Counted from the stretch's first letter, positions 1 to 7,610 are shown. The stretch: 13,705 nt of DNA from a bacterium (GCA_004562975.1 SFQP01000032.1:1-13705); one strand, 5' to 3'. Numbers and translations are program-made. The notes: a model not told the origin generated them from the letters alone.

Positions 1-585
1 ACGGGGGGCGGCTGGCAGGACCAGTACGGCGGCGTACTGCCCGGCGTGAAGCTCCTGCAAACGGCCACCGGCTTTGACCAGAGTCCCGTGGCGCGCTGGC
101 TGCCCGACACGCTCTTCACCCATCCGGAAATGAGCCAGTGCCACTTGCTCTACTATACGGGCGTAACTCGCACGGCCAAGCATATCCTCACCGAAATCGT
201 GCGCGGAATGTTCCTGAACAACACGCGCCACCTGCAACTCCTCGACGCGATGAAGCAACACGCGCTCTGCGTTTTCGAAAGCCTGCAACAGAACGACCTG
301 GCGGCCTACGGAAGGCTGGTTCGCGCCACCTGGGAACAGAACAAGGCACTCGACGCCGGCACCAACCCGCCCCTCGTGGAGGAACTCTGCCGACGCGTGG
401 ACGACCTGTGCCACGGCTACAAACTGCCCGGGGCCGGAGGCGGCGGCTTCATGTACATGATTGCCAAAGACCCCGAAGCGGCACGGCGCATCCGCCAGCT
501 GCTGCAGGAAAACCCGCTCACGCCCAACTCGCGCTTCGTGGAGATGAGCGTTTCCCGTACGGGCCTGCAGGTGAGCCGATCTTGA
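1..585 (+). CDS. fkp: L-fucokinase / GDP-fucose pyrophosphorylase (Fkp), C-terminal fragment
   Basis: This is the last 194 codons of a gene that enters from the left edge in frame 1 and stops at TGA 583-585. It is the GHMP-kinase (fucokinase) end of Fkp, the bifunctional enzyme that phosphorylates L-fucose and then makes GDP-L-fucose for capsule and glycoprotein fucosylation in the cytoplasm. The visible sequence begins TGGGWQDQYGG, the glycine-rich segment typical of this kinase, and has a second glycine-rich loop LPGAGGGGFMYMIAKDP near fragment residues 142-158, as in the GHMP C-terminal domain. It ends TGLQVSRS, which matches my memory of Bacteroides Fkp tails. The GTG at 46 is internal and is not a start. 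The pyrophosphorylase half should lie to the left, outside the window, so a kinase-only protein cannot be excluded. The intact end suggests a working gene. A 61-bp gap separates it from the damaged nucleotidase gene. Confidence 0.9.
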   Translation, partial: TGGGWQDQYGGVLPGVKLLQTATGFDQSPVARWLPDTLFTHPEMSQCHLLYYTGVTRTAKHILTEIVRGMFLNNTRHLQLLDAMKQHALCVFESLQQNDLAAYGRLVRATWEQNKALDAGTNPPLVEELCRRVDDLCHGYKLPGAGGGGFMYMIAKDPEAARRIRQLLQENPLTPNSRFVEMSVSRTGLQVSRS

Positions 586-646
586 ACATGGCCGCCCGAC
601 GTGGCGCACACTACCTGACTACCCTTTTTCCAACGATTTTTTCCTC

Positions 647-2016
647 ATGTCACTCCGCATTCTTCTTCTCCTCCTCACCGCCTGGTGCCTCACCGCCTCG
701 GCACAGGTGAAAGTGGCCATCTTCAGCGTGAACGATTTCCACGCCTCCTTCGTGCGCAACGATGCGAAAGGCATTGCCGGCGCACCGGCCTTGTGGCAGA
801 CGCTCGACTCGCTGAAACGCGTCTACCCCCTCCATGTCACAGTGTCGGCGGGCGACAACTTCGGCGGCAGTTTTTTCTACAACGCCACCAACGGCGCACT
901 GATGCCGGTGCTGTTCAACGGCCTGGGCATACGCCTCTCGGCCGTCGGGCACCGGACGCATCCCGGCCTTTGCCCAACCCGTGGCCTCGGTGCCCATGAC
1001 GCTGCCGGGCGGCAAACAGCTGCGCGTGGCCTTCGTGGGACTCATTACCTCGTCGACCCCGGAACAGGCCAGCAAACGACGGCTGACGGGACTGAGCTTC
1101 GACGGACGCTACGGGGCGGTGCTCGACTCTGTGATGCAGCTGCCGGAAGCATCGCTCGTGAAGGACGCGCAAATCCGCGTGCTGCTCACGCACATCGGCT
1201 CCTATATGGACGGTGAGGGCAGGGCGCAATGGGACGACAAGGACGCGGCGCAACTGCAAAAGCTGGACTCGCCGCTGTGGCACGGCATCATCTCGTCACA
1301 CACGCACCAAAGGGTGGCGGGATACGTCAACAAGGCGCGGTACCCCATCGTGGCAACGGCTGGAGCCGGCACCGGCACGCTTCCAGGCGCAAATCGACTC
1401 GCTGCTGCAACACACGCGGACAGCAGGCGGCACGCCCATCGGCGAAGTGCTGGCCAAGGCGGACAACCCCCTGGAACACAGCCGCTCACAGCTGTACAGC
1501 CAAACGGAACTCGGCACCCTGGTGTGCCGAGCCTACGCCGAAGCGTTCCGCCAGCTGGCGGGGCTGAAGGACGAGGCGGTGGTCATCGGATGCAGCCACT
1601 TCGGCACCATACGGGCCGGACTGCCGAAAGGCGAAATCAGCGTGCTCGACGTGGGCGAAACGCTGCCCTTTGCCAACAAACTGAGGGCGTACTGCCTGAC
1701 GGGGGAACAAATCAGACAACTCGTGGACTTCGGACTGCACAACGAACGCTACGGATGGCTGCAAACGGGCAACCTGCGCATCACGCAACAGGAGAACGGC
1801 AAGGTGACAAAGCTCGTTTACGTCAGTCCGCAACAGCGGCAACAGGTGCTGAAACCGAAACGGAAATATTACTTGGTGACGGACGACTACATCACGACGG
1901 GAGGCGACGGCTATGACCCGGCGTTCTTCCCCGAGCAACAGGCGGCGGACGTCGACGGCCTGCCCACCACAACGGACGCTTTCATCAACTATCTCCGCCA
2001 ACTGGGCAACCTGTAG
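647..2016 (+). pseudogene. UshA-like 5'-nucleotidase / metallophosphatase, two frame breaks with missing blocks
   Basis: This is a secreted two-domain phosphohydrolase (calcineurin-like N domain plus 5'-nucleotidase C domain) that no longer reads in one frame. The ATG at 647 opens a signal peptide (hydrophobic to about residue 16, likely cleavage after ASA-19), the metal motif NDFH (D30, H32) and SAGDNFGG (D70). After LSAVG, near 949, frame 2 stops matching the family; the match resumes in frame 3 at TGRIPAFAQP (from 951), continues through LLTHIG and SSHTHQ, and fails again near 1365-1380. Frame 1 then carries RFQAQIDSLL through the C domain (SHFGTIRAG, LDVGETLPF, TGGDGYDP) to TAG 2014-2016. 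Intact UshA-type proteins have GNHE plus about 30-45 more residues at the first break, and another 35-60 at the second, so both look like deletions rather than simple frameshifts. Without GNHE the enzyme should be inactive. An assembly or sequencing fault is the main alternative. Confidence 0.82.
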
Positions 2017-2113
2017 CCCGCTCCCACCGCCCCTGGCCGCCGGAGGACCCCGCGCCCCGGCACCGCCTTTTCCCGAAACGGCATTCCCTTCCTCCTAACC
2101 CATCTCCCTGCCC

Positions 2114-3250
2114 ATGGCTCTCCAAGCATCTCTCCCCACCTCTTCCCAAAACGAATTCGACCTGAACATCTTCACCTCCGTCTCCCTGCCCGAGGAGATT
2201 TCCTTGGTGAGACGGCGCACGCTGGCCCCGGAATGGATGCCGCAAAGCGGCGTACAGCTGACGTGGCCGCACAAGGAAACGGACTGGGCCTATATGCTCG
2301 ACGAAGTGACGGCCTGCTACCTGCGCCTGGCCTTTGAAATAGCTACACGCGAGCCGCTGCTCATCGTGGCACCGCACACCGAAGAGGTGCGCCGCCTCAT
2401 CGACGAGCAACTGCCCCGACGCGCGGCAGACCATATTATATATAAGGAGTGTCCCACGAACGATACGTGGGCACGCGACCATGGTTTCCTCACCGTCATG
2501 AGCACCGACGGCCCGGAACTCCTGGACTTCCGCTTCAACGGCTGGGGAGGGAAATTCGAGGCCGCCAAGGACAATGCCATCAACGCGAGCCTGAGGCAGT
2601 TGCTCCACGGGAAGTACGTGGACTGCCTGGACTTTGAACTGGAAGGCGGCGGCATCGAAACGGACGGCCAGGGCACGCTGCTCACCACGGCGGAGTGCTT
2701 GCTCAACCCTAACCGGCGCGGCGAAAACCCTGACCGCCGGGCGGTGGAAAGCCTGCTGGCGGAACGACTCGGGGTGGATCATTTCCTCTGGCTCCACCAT
2801 GGCTACCTGGCAGGCGACGACACGGACTCGCACATCGACACGCTGGCGCGGCTCTGCCCGGATCAGACGATCGCCTACGTGAAGTGTACCGACGAAACGG
2901 ACGAACACTACGCGGAACTGAAAGCCATGGAGCAGGAATTGCGGGCTTTCCGCACCAAAGACGGCAAACCTTTCCGCTTGGTGCCGCTCCCCATGCCGCA
3001 GGCGATATTCGACGAGGAGGGCTGCCGCCTGCCGGCCACTTACGCCAACTATCTGGTGATGAACGGGGCGGTGCTCTACCCCACTTATGCCCAACCCGAA
3101 AACGACGCGCAGGCGGCCAAAGTCCTGAGGCAGGCTTTCCCGCAACGCGACATCGTGGGCGTGGACTGCCGCGCGCTCATCCGCCAACACGGCTCGCTCC
3201 ACTGCGCCACGATGCAGTTTCCCAAAGGCGTTGCCCCGGAATTAGGCTGA
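2114..3250 (+). CDS. aguA: Agmatine deiminase (agmatine iminohydrolase), PAD_porph family
   Basis: This cytoplasmic enzyme hydrolyses agmatine to N-carbamoylputrescine and ammonia, the first step of the route to putrescine that does not pass through ornithine. The 378-residue product has the family landmarks in order: PEWMPQSGVQLTWPH (about residues 38-52), NDTWARDHG with W119 and D122, FNGWGGKF, LEGGGIETDG, GDDTDSHID with H240 and D242, and the nucleophile Cys364 in GSLHCATMQ near the C terminus. Length is normal for the family. The ATG at 2114 gives about 33 residues before the point where relatives usually begin (roughly RRTLAPEW); this leader is not a signal peptide, so a TTG or GTG near 2203-2208 is a possible alternative start. 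The gene is 55 bp ahead of aguB, which uses its product, so the two are very likely co-transcribed. The preceding 97-bp gap shows no clear promoter. Confidence 0.93.
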   Translation: MALQASLPTSSQNEFDLNIFTSVSLPEEISLVRRRTLAPEWMPQSGVQLTWPHKETDWAYMLDEVTACYLRLAFEIATREPLLIVAPHTEEVRRLIDEQLPRRAADHIIYKECPTNDTWARDHGFLTVMSTDGPELLDFRFNGWGGKFEAAKDNAINASLRQLLHGKYVDCLDFELEGGGIETDGQGTLLTTAECLLNPNRRGENPDRRAVESLLAERLGVDHFLWLHHGYLAGDDTDSHIDTLARLCPDQTIAYVKCTDETDEHYAELKAMEQELRAFRTKDGKPFRLVPLPMPQAIFDEEGCRLPATYANYLVMNGAVLYPTYAQPENDAQAAKVLRQAFPQRDIVGVDCRALIRQHGSLHCATMQFPKGVAPELG

Positions 3251-3305
3251 CCTTTCCCCTTTCTCTCCCTCTTACATCTCCTACCTCTCTTCTTCTTTTT
3301 CCCTT

Positions 3306-4199
3306 ATGCCCACACCTCACACCCTGAAAGTCGGCCTGGTACAACAGACGTGCTCGGCCAACGTAGAAGCCAACAAACAGAAACTGGCACGCAACATTGC
3401 CGAAGTGGCAGCCCGGGGAGCGGAACTCGTCGTGCTCCAGGAGTTGCACAACTCGCTCTACTTCTGCCAAGTGGAAAGCACGGACAATTTCGACCTGGCC
3501 GAACCCGTTCCCGGCCCCTCCACGGATTTCTACGGCAGCCTGGCGCGCCAACACGGCATCGTGCTGGTGACCTCGCTCTTTGAGCGCCGCTCCGCCGGAC
3601 TGTACCACAACACGGCGGTGGTCTTTGAACGCGACGGCAGCATCGCCGGCACTTACCGCAAAATGCACATCCCCGACGACCCGGCCTACTACGAGAAATT
3701 CTATTTCACGCCCGGCGACCTGGGCTTCCGGCCCATCGACACTTCCGTTGGACGGCTGGGGGTACAGGTGTGCTGGGACCAATGGTACCCCGAGGGGGCG
3801 AGGCTCATGACGCTGCAAGGGGCGGAACTGCTCATCTACCCCACGGCCATAGGCTACGAAAGCAGCGACACACCCGAGGAACAGGCACGGCAGCGCGAGG
3901 CTTGGATCACCGTGCAGCGCGGACACGCCGTGGCCAACGGCCTGCCCGTTATCGCCGTGAACCGCACGGGCCACGAACCTGACCCCTCGGGACAAACTCG
4001 CGGCATCAGTTTCTGGGGCTCGAGCTTTGTCTGCGGCCCGCAGGGCGAAATGCTGGCCCAAGCTCCGAAGAATCAGGAAGAGAACATGGTGGTGGAGATT
4101 GACATGCAGCGCAGCGAAAACGTACGCCGCTGGTGGCCGTTCCTGCGCGACCGCCGCATCGAGGAGTTCGGCGACCTGACGCGCCGCTTCCTCCGCTGA
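3306..4199 (+). CDS. aguB: N-carbamoylputrescine amidase, nitrilase superfamily
   Basis: This 297-residue cytoplasmic hydrolase converts N-carbamoylputrescine to putrescine, CO2 and ammonia, completing the step begun by aguA just upstream. The nitrilase catalytic triad is complete: Glu46 in LQELHN, Lys119 in YRKMHIPDD and Cys156 in VQVCWDQWYPE. The stretches IPDDPAYYEKFYFTPGD and CWDQWYPEGARLM are characteristic of the AguB branch rather than of general nitrilases or beta-ureidopropionases. The ATG at 3306 puts the first conserved strand (LKVGLVQQTC) at residues 7-16, as expected. Substrate is assigned from family and from the neighbouring deiminase. No arginine decarboxylase, the usual source of agmatine, lies in the window. 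The gene is followed by a 163-bp gap that holds the next gene's promoter; I see no convincing terminator directly after it. Confidence 0.94.
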   Translation: MPTPHTLKVGLVQQTCSANVEANKQKLARNIAEVAARGAELVVLQELHNSLYFCQVESTDNFDLAEPVPGPSTDFYGSLARQHGIVLVTSLFERRSAGLYHNTAVVFERDGSIAGTYRKMHIPDDPAYYEKFYFTPGDLGFRPIDTSVGRLGVQVCWDQWYPEGARLMTLQGAELLIYPTAIGYESSDTPEEQARQREAWITVQRGHAVANGLPVIAVNRTGHEPDPSGQTRGISFWGSSFVCGPQGEMLAQAPKNQEENMVVEIDMQRSENVRRWWPFLRDRRIEEFGDLTRRFLR

Positions 4200-4256
4200 C
4201 GGTTCCCTGCCGCACTGCGCTCCCGTTGCAATCCGGAAGGCTACCTTTATATAAGA

Positions 4257-4334
4257 TAGGTGGCGGCTCGGAAAAGCAAAAACAAAAACTTTCAGTTTTT
4301 CTTTTGCTTTTCACTCGCCTTGCGCTACCTTTGC
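4257..4334 (+). promoter_or_regulatory. Hairpin-promoter cassette A, upstream of glmM
   Basis: This is a 78-bp module. It starts with TAGGTGGCGGCTCGG (4257-4271) and ends with CTCGCCTTGC then GCTACCTTTGC (4314-4334). The last part holds a Bacteroidetes -7 box TACCTTTG (4326-4333); a -33 TTG lies at 4304-4306, a 19-bp spacer away. Between the end blocks, an A-rich arm (4271-4290) and a T-rich arm (4294-4312) pair almost fully around a 3-nt loop (TTC, 4291-4293), and the -33 box sits inside the T-rich arm. The -7 box ends 29 bp before the glmM ATG, which fits a short leader. A second module of identical length and loop position lies at 11831-11908. The promoter reading is well supported; a role for the hairpin is inferred. 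Confidence 0.75.
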
Positions 4335-4362
4335 TTCGCAATCCCATAAACTCTAACATACT

Positions 4363-5757
4363 ATGACACTTATCAAATCCATCTCCGGTTTTCGCGGAAC
4401 GATTGGCGGCCGCACCGGCGACACGTTGAATCCCGTTGACATTGCCAAATCAGTATCAGCTTACGCCGCGTTGCGCGAAAAAGTAGTGAACCGCACCTTC
4501 CGTCGCAAGATTGTGGTAGGCCGCGACGCCCGCATCTCAGGCGAAATGGTGAGCCACGTGGTCTGCGGTACGCTCATGAGCATGGGCTTCGACGTAGTAA
4601 ACATCGGATTGGCATCCACCCCCACCACGGAACTGGCTGTCACCATGGAACGCGCCTGCGGCGGCATCATCATCACCGCCAGCCACAACCCACGCCAGTG
4701 GAACGCACTGAAGTTCCTCAATGAGAAAGGCGAATTCCTGCCCCCCGCAGAAGCCTCGGAGGTAGTACGCAAAGCCAACAGCTGCGACTTTGAATTTGTC
4801 GACGTTGACAGCCTCGGATGCTACACCAAGAACTTCAGCTACGACCAACGCCACATCGAACTGGTCAAGGACCTCGAACTGGTGGACATCGACGCCATCC
4901 GCCGTGCCCACTTCACCGTGGCCATCGACACCGTGAACTCCGTGGGCGGCGTTATCCTGCCCAAACTCCTCGGACAGCTCGGCGTGACACAAGTCACCGG
5001 ACTCAACACCGAAACCACCGGCGACTTTGCCCACAACCCCGAACCCCTCAAGGAACACCTCAGCGAAATACGTAACCTCCTCCGCAAAGGACGTCACGAC
5101 CTGGGTATCGTGGTCGACCCCGATGTGGACCGCCTCGCCCTCGTTTGTGAAGACGGCACCATGTTCGGCGAAGAGAATACCCTCGTGGCCTGCGCCGACT
5201 ACGTGCTCCAGCACACACCCGGCCCCACCGTTTCCAACCTCTCCTCCACCCGTGGCCTGCGCGACGTGACCGAAAAATACGGCTGCAACTACACCGCAGC
5301 TGCCGTAGGCGAAGTGAACGTAGTGACGAAGATGAAAGAAACCGGTGCCGTCATCGGCGGTGAAGGCAACGGCGGCGTAATCTACCCCGCAGCCCACTCC
5401 GGCCGCGACGCACTCGTAGGTATCGCACTCATCCTCACATACCTGGCAAAGACCGGCATGCGCGCCTCCGAACTCCGCGACTCGCTCCCGCAGTACTACA
5501 TCGCCAAAAACCGCATCGACCTCGACCCCACCACCGACATCTTCGCCGTGCTCAAGAAGGTCAAGGAACTTTACAAGAACGAAACGGTTACCGACATCGA
5601 CGGCGTGAAGATCGACTTCGCCGACAAGTGGGTACACCTCCGCAAGAGCAACACCGAACCGATTATCCGCGTCTACTCCGAAGCACACACCATGGAAGAA
5701 GCCGACGCGCTCGGCAAGCAAATCATGGACATCGTCTACAACATGACGCAGAAATAA
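4363..5757 (+). CDS. glmM: Phosphoglucosamine mutase (GlmM-type phosphohexomutase)
   Basis: This cytoplasmic enzyme most likely interconverts glucosamine-6-phosphate and glucosamine-1-phosphate on the way to UDP-GlcNAc for peptidoglycan and lipid A. The 464-residue product has the four phosphohexomutase signatures: the phosphoserine loop TASHNP with Ser107, the metal loop DPDVDR (D252, D254, D256), the sugar-binding loop GEGNGG (333-338), and the phosphate-binding RKSNTEPIIRVYSEA (from 427). The N terminus SISGFRGTIGG is typical of the Bacteroidales protein annotated as GlmM. Length is normal. The ATG at 4363 is 29 bp past a good -7 box, with no Shine-Dalgarno sequence. It has its own promoter and a terminator after it, so it is probably monocistronic. 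A phosphomannomutase or phosphoglucomutase activity cannot be excluded from sequence alone. Confidence 0.88.
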   Translation: MTLIKSISGFRGTIGGRTGDTLNPVDIAKSVSAYAALREKVVNRTFRRKIVVGRDARISGEMVSHVVCGTLMSMGFDVVNIGLASTPTTELAVTMERACGGIIITASHNPRQWNALKFLNEKGEFLPPAEASEVVRKANSCDFEFVDVDSLGCYTKNFSYDQRHIELVKDLELVDIDAIRRAHFTVAIDTVNSVGGVILPKLLGQLGVTQVTGLNTETTGDFAHNPEPLKEHLSEIRNLLRKGRHDLGIVVDPDVDRLALVCEDGTMFGEENTLVACADYVLQHTPGPTVSNLSSTRGLRDVTEKYGCNYTAAAVGEVNVVTKMKETGAVIGGEGNGGVIYPAAHSGRDALVGIALILTYLAKTGMRASELRDSLPQYYIAKNRIDLDPTTDIFAVLKKVKELYKNETVTDIDGVKIDFADKWVHLRKSNTEPIIRVYSEAHTMEEADALGKQIMDIVYNMTQK

Positions 5758-5765
5758 CAACGCGA

Positions 5766-5797
5766 CGGACGTGTCGGACCGGCACGTCCGCCCTTTT
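5766..5797 (+). terminator. Intrinsic terminator after glmM
   Basis: An 8-bp perfect stem, CGGACGTG (5766-5773) with CACGTCCG (5783-5790), encloses a 9-nt loop and is followed by CCCTTTTC. It begins 8 bp after the glmM stop codon. The T-run is short, but the position and GC-rich stem support transcription ending between glmM and the sulfatase. Confidence 0.72.
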
Positions 5798-5818
5798 CAC
5801 CCCATCACAAGCATGCCT

Positions 5819-5898
5819 GTCTGCGGGCAATAAGTTCTAAGGCAATGACAAAAGCTACACTGACACGCTGTTGGCCTTCAGACTTATTGTCCGCAGAC
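5819..5898. repeat. 80-bp imperfect palindrome (25-bp arms, 30-bp centre) before the sulfatase
   Basis: The left arm (5819-5843) begins GTCTGCGG and contains CAATAAGT; the right arm (5874-5898) is its reverse complement at 21 of 25 positions. Of the four differences, two become G-U pairs if the + strand is transcribed, and the other two are adjacent mismatches. The centre (5844-5873) holds no gene. The element ends 41 bp before the sulfatase ATG. It has no obvious target-site duplication at its edges and no clear TAnnTTTG promoter inside. It could be a leader hairpin, a large operator, a small palindromic mobile element or a remnant of one; the sequence does not decide. Confidence 0.7.
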
Positions 5899-5939
5899 TC
5901 GCTTCTGCCCCCATCAGGAACCCCATACACCACTCACGC

Positions 5940-7490
5940 ATGAAGAAAAACATTCTCCTCTTCTCCCCCCTCCTGCTGCCCGCCGTGGCAGCCGCCCAAG
6001 GGCATTACAACATCGTCTACATCATGACGGACGACCACACGGCACAGATGATGAGCTGCTACGACAACCGCTTCGTCGAAACGCCCAACCTGGACCGCAT
6101 CGCCGCCGACGGCGTGAAATTCGTCAACTCCTACGTGGCCAACTCCCTCTCCGGACCCAGCCGAGCCTGCATGATCACGGGCAAGCACTCCCACAAAAAC
6201 GGATTTACCAACAATGAGCACGGCATATTCGACGGTACGCAACAGACCATGCCGAAACTGCTCCAGAAAGCCGGCTATCAAACCGCCATAGTCGGCAAAT
6301 GGCACCTCGTGACCCTGCCCACCGGATTCGACTACTGGAACATCCTCCCCGAACAGGGCGACTACTACAATCCCGACTTCATCACCATGCAAAACGACAC
6401 GGTGCGCGAAACAGGATACGTGACCAACGTCATCACTGACAAAGCCATCGACTGGCTGGAACACCGCCGCGACCGCTCCAAACCCTTCGCCCTCTTCATC
6501 CACCACAAAGCCTGCCACCGCTGCTGGCTGCCCGAGATAAAATACCTGCGCGAGTATGAGGACAAGACCTTCGCCCTGCCCGCCACCTTCTACGACAACT
6601 ACGAAGGACGGCGCGCCGCAGCGGCACAGGAGATGGAGATTGCCGACAACCGCCACATGGACATCGTCTACGACACCAAGATGTACCGCCCGGGAATGCG
6701 CACGCGCCTCACGGACAACTACCTGCGCATGATTTCGCGCCTCGACAGTGCCGACCTCCAGCAGTACAACGACGTGTACGAGCCCCTGGCGCGCGACTTC
6801 TACCGCCGGGGCCTCAGCGGCAAACAGCTGGCCGAGTTCAAGTACCAACGCTACATGCGCGACTACGCCAAGGTGCTCAAGTCGCTCGACGACAACGTGG
6901 GCCGCACGCTCGACTACCTGCAGAAGGCCGGACTGCTCGACAACACGCTCGTGGTCTACACCTCGGACCAGGGCTTCTACATGGGCGAGCACGGCTGGTT
7001 TGACAAGCGCTTCATGTACGAAGAATCCTTCGCCACGCCGCTCGTCATGCGCCTGCCCAAGGGCCTCGAAGCCAAGGGTGACATCAGCGAACTGGTGCAG
7101 AACATCGACTATGCCCCCACCTTCCTCGAACTGGCCGGTGCCCCCGTGCCCGACGACATGGACGGCGTTTCGCTCCTCCCCCTGCTGCAGGGCAAGCACC
7201 CGAAAAACTGGCGCAAGAGCCTCTATTACCATTATTACGAGTACCCCGCCGAGCACAGCGTGAAGCGGCACTACGGCGTACGCACCGCCGACGGATGGAA
7301 GCTCATCCACTTCTACCGCGACATCAACGAGTGGGAACTCTACAACCTCAACGATGACCCACAGGAGCTGCACAACATCTACGGCCAGCCGGGTACGGAA
7401 AAAATCACGCAGAAGCTGAAGAAGGAACTGGTAAAACTGCAACAGCAGTACGACGACAAGGCCGCACTCCAGCTCAACGATATGCAATAA
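5940..7490 (+). CDS. Secreted serine-type sulfatase (S1 family, possibly an N-acetylglucosamine-6-sulfatase type)
   Basis: This is a 516-residue sulfate ester hydrolase. The ATG at 5940 opens a signal peptide (MKKN, hydrophobic core, likely cleavage near AAA-19/Q20), so it acts in the periplasm or at the surface. The active-site signature is SGPSR: Ser71, Pro73 and Arg75, the serine form of C/S-x-P-x-R, followed by ACMITGKHSHKNG. Ser71 must be converted to formylglycine, so an anaerobic radical-SAM maturase (anSME) should be encoded elsewhere. Metal and sulfate residues seen are D31/D32 in MTDDHT, K120 and H122 in GKWHL, D343/Q344 in TSDQGF, H351 in GEHG and K356 in WFDKR. The N-terminal motifs resemble S1_11-type GlcNAc-6-sulfate sulfatases that act on mucin or glycosaminoglycan glycans, but this substrate is a guess. 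An in-frame TTG at 5871 is rejected as start because it lies in the palindrome and would bury the signal peptide. No SusC/SusD pair is nearby. Confidence 0.92.
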   Translation: MKKNILLFSPLLLPAVAAAQGHYNIVYIMTDDHTAQMMSCYDNRFVETPNLDRIAADGVKFVNSYVANSLSGPSRACMITGKHSHKNGFTNNEHGIFDGTQQTMPKLLQKAGYQTAIVGKWHLVTLPTGFDYWNILPEQGDYYNPDFITMQNDTVRETGYVTNVITDKAIDWLEHRRDRSKPFALFIHHKACHRCWLPEIKYLREYEDKTFALPATFYDNYEGRRAAAAQEMEIADNRHMDIVYDTKMYRPGMRTRLTDNYLRMISRLDSADLQQYNDVYEPLARDFYRRGLSGKQLAEFKYQRYMRDYAKVLKSLDDNVGRTLDYLQKAGLLDNTLVVYTSDQGFYMGEHGWFDKRFMYEESFATPLVMRLPKGLEAKGDISELVQNIDYAPTFLELAGAPVPDDMDGVSLLPLLQGKHPKNWRKSLYYHYYEYPAEHSVKRHYGVRTADGWKLIHFYRDINEWELYNLNDDPQELHNIYGQPGTEKITQKLKKELVKLQQQYDDKAALQLNDMQ

Positions 7491-7532
7491 CCGCCTCGCC
7501 CTCCCCACGAAGGCCGCGAAGCCGCACGCAAA

Positions 7533-7610
7533 AGTCCTGGACTATTTTTCACAAGTCCAGGACTATTTTTTACAAGTCCAGGACTATTTCGCACAAGTCC
7601 TGGACTTTTT
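7533..7610. repeat. Array of four 11-bp palindromes at exact 21-bp spacing; tandem terminator-like hairpins
   Basis: Four copies of AGTCC(A/T)GGACT start at 7533, 7554, 7575 and 7596, each exactly 21 bp from the last; a degraded fifth copy may lie near 7618. The 10-bp spacers are T-rich after each copy (ATTTTTCACA, ATTTTTTACA, ATTTCGCACA). The central base alternates T, A, A, T, so copy 1 is the exact reverse complement of copy 2, and copy 3 of copy 4. Each pair can fold as an 11-bp stem with a 10-nt loop, followed by ATTTTTT and TTTTTCC respectively. The simplest reading is two consecutive Rho-independent terminators 42 bp after the sulfatase stop. A protein-binding array with two helical turns between sites is the alternative. 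Confidence 0.8.

Noticed and set aside
2017..2113. Possible terminator in the GC-rich gap before aguA.
   Set aside because: I could not find a stem of useful length next to a T-run.
4241..4259. Imperfect palindrome CTACCTTTATATAAGATAG and a TACCTTTA box resembling a second -7 element.
   Set aside because: The final G of the -7 consensus is missing, no -33 box fits, and the stem contains a mismatch with no T-run after it.
5844..5873. Invertible promoter within the palindrome centre (TAGCTTTTG on the minus strand).
   Set aside because: The box has one T too many for TAnnTTTG, no -33 box is placed correctly, and 30 bp is very short for an invertible segment.
4537..7508. Long minus-strand open frames opposite glmM (4537-5760) and the sulfatase (5934-7508), up to 524 codons, and a similar 405-codon frame opposite aguA (1985-3202).
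   Set aside because: They are antisense shadows created by the GC-rich codon use of well-recognised + strand genes; their translations are low in complexity and resemble no family I know.
7533..7606. Possible CRISPR array.
   Set aside because: Repeats are 11 bp and spacers 10 bp and near-identical to each other; there is no cas gene.
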